The position numbers were made by a program, and so were the translations under genes. A DNA stretch of 5,898 nucleotides from Desulfonatronospira sp. (GTDB lineage Bacteria > Desulfobacterota > Desulfovibrionia > Desulfovibrionales > Desulfonatronovibrionaceae). Positions 5,695 to 5,898 of this stretch are shown here, piece by piece (within the stretch, counting starts at the first letter, position 1; each line of letters starts with the position of its first letter). Below the pieces are notes generated by a model. The model was given only the letters and a program-made list of their open reading frames with translations. It was not told the origin of the DNA and did no database searches. The stretch lies in NCBI GenBank assembly GCA_003563255.1, contig PWSL01000259.1:1-5898 (forward strand), in the 5' to 3' direction.

Positions 5695-5898
5695 TACCTC
5701 TCGTTCCCAGGCTCCAGCCGCTTACCTCTCGTTCCCAGGCTCCAGCCGCTTATCTCTCGTTCCCAGGCTCCAGCCTGGGAACGTTTAGTTCTTGCGGCTC
5801 CAGCCGCTTACCTCTCGTTCCCAGGCTCCAGCCTGGGAACGTTTTGTTCTTGCGGCTCCAGCCGCTTACCTCTCGTTCCCAGGCTCCAGCCTGGGAAC
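5695..5898 (+). repeat. Right cluster of GGCTCCAGCC palindromic repeats (28- and 58-bp units)
   Basis: Contiguous units, each starting CGTTCCCAGGCTCCAGCC, lie at 5702-5729 (28 bp), 5730-5757 (28 bp), 5758-5815 (58 bp), 5816-5873 (58 bp) and 5874-5898 (cut by the window end). The long unit contains two palindromes, CGTTCCCAGGCT/AGCCTGGGAACG and GCGGCT/AGCCGC, joined by CGTTTAGTTCTT or CGTTTTGTTCTT and followed by TACCTCT. The short unit equals the long unit minus 30 bp, with the junction in the shared GGCTCCAGCC core, as if by slippage or recombination between the palindromes. The whole is the reverse complement of the cluster at 1-90. There are no unique spacers, so it is not a CRISPR array. 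Confidence 0.92.

Noticed and set aside
5695..5898. CRISPR array
   Set aside because: Units are contiguous with near-identical sequence throughout, with no unique spacers and no cas genes nearby.

Overview
All five genes lie on the plus strand and form two short, apparently co-transcribed groups. Gene content and style suggest a Gram-negative deltaproteobacterium (Desulfobacterota), plausibly Desulfovibrionales. The reasons are a shikimate-kinase-like protein of the kind I associate with Desulfovibrio relatives, a YkgJ-type Cys-cluster protein, an NtrB-style kinase, and intergenic GGCTCCAGCC palindromes. This assignment rests on recall of protein families, not on a search.

Layout. Positions 1-90 hold a cluster of palindromic repeats, followed by a leader of about 226 bp. 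Group 1 (317-1989) contains a shikimate-kinase-fold small-molecule kinase, a CxxCxxxCC protein sharing a 4-bp ATGA overlap with it, and a small lipoprotein. A gap at 1990-2322 holds a heptamer repeat, a candidate promoter and a perfect palindrome. Group 2 (2323-5407) contains a cytoplasmic sensor histidine kinase with an unusual N-terminal Rossmann-like domain, and, 22 bp downstream, an exported DUF4140/DUF4139 (MuiA-like) protein with a central coiled coil. The last 491 bp carry no gene. They hold a foldback element of about 150 bp flanked by an 8-bp direct repeat (MITE-like), then a second cluster of the same palindromic repeats in the opposite orientation.

How it may fit together. The kinase in group 1 has lost two arginines that bind shikimate in characterised shikimate kinases, so its substrate is probably not shikimate; homoserine is one candidate. 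The histidine kinase has no membrane segment and no adjacent response regulator. Its N-terminal domain looks like a dinucleotide or small-ligand fold, so it probably senses an intracellular signal. Its HEIRNPL H-box is of the type often paired with NtrC-like regulators. The linkage to an envelope protein suggests, but does not show, an envelope-related output.

I see no CRISPR array, tRNA, rRNA, phage gene or transposase gene. The most unusual items are the Rossmann-PAS-kinase fusion, the altered kinase active site, the foldback element with its target-site-like duplication, and the 28/58-bp repeat clusters that flank the gene block in inverted orientation.
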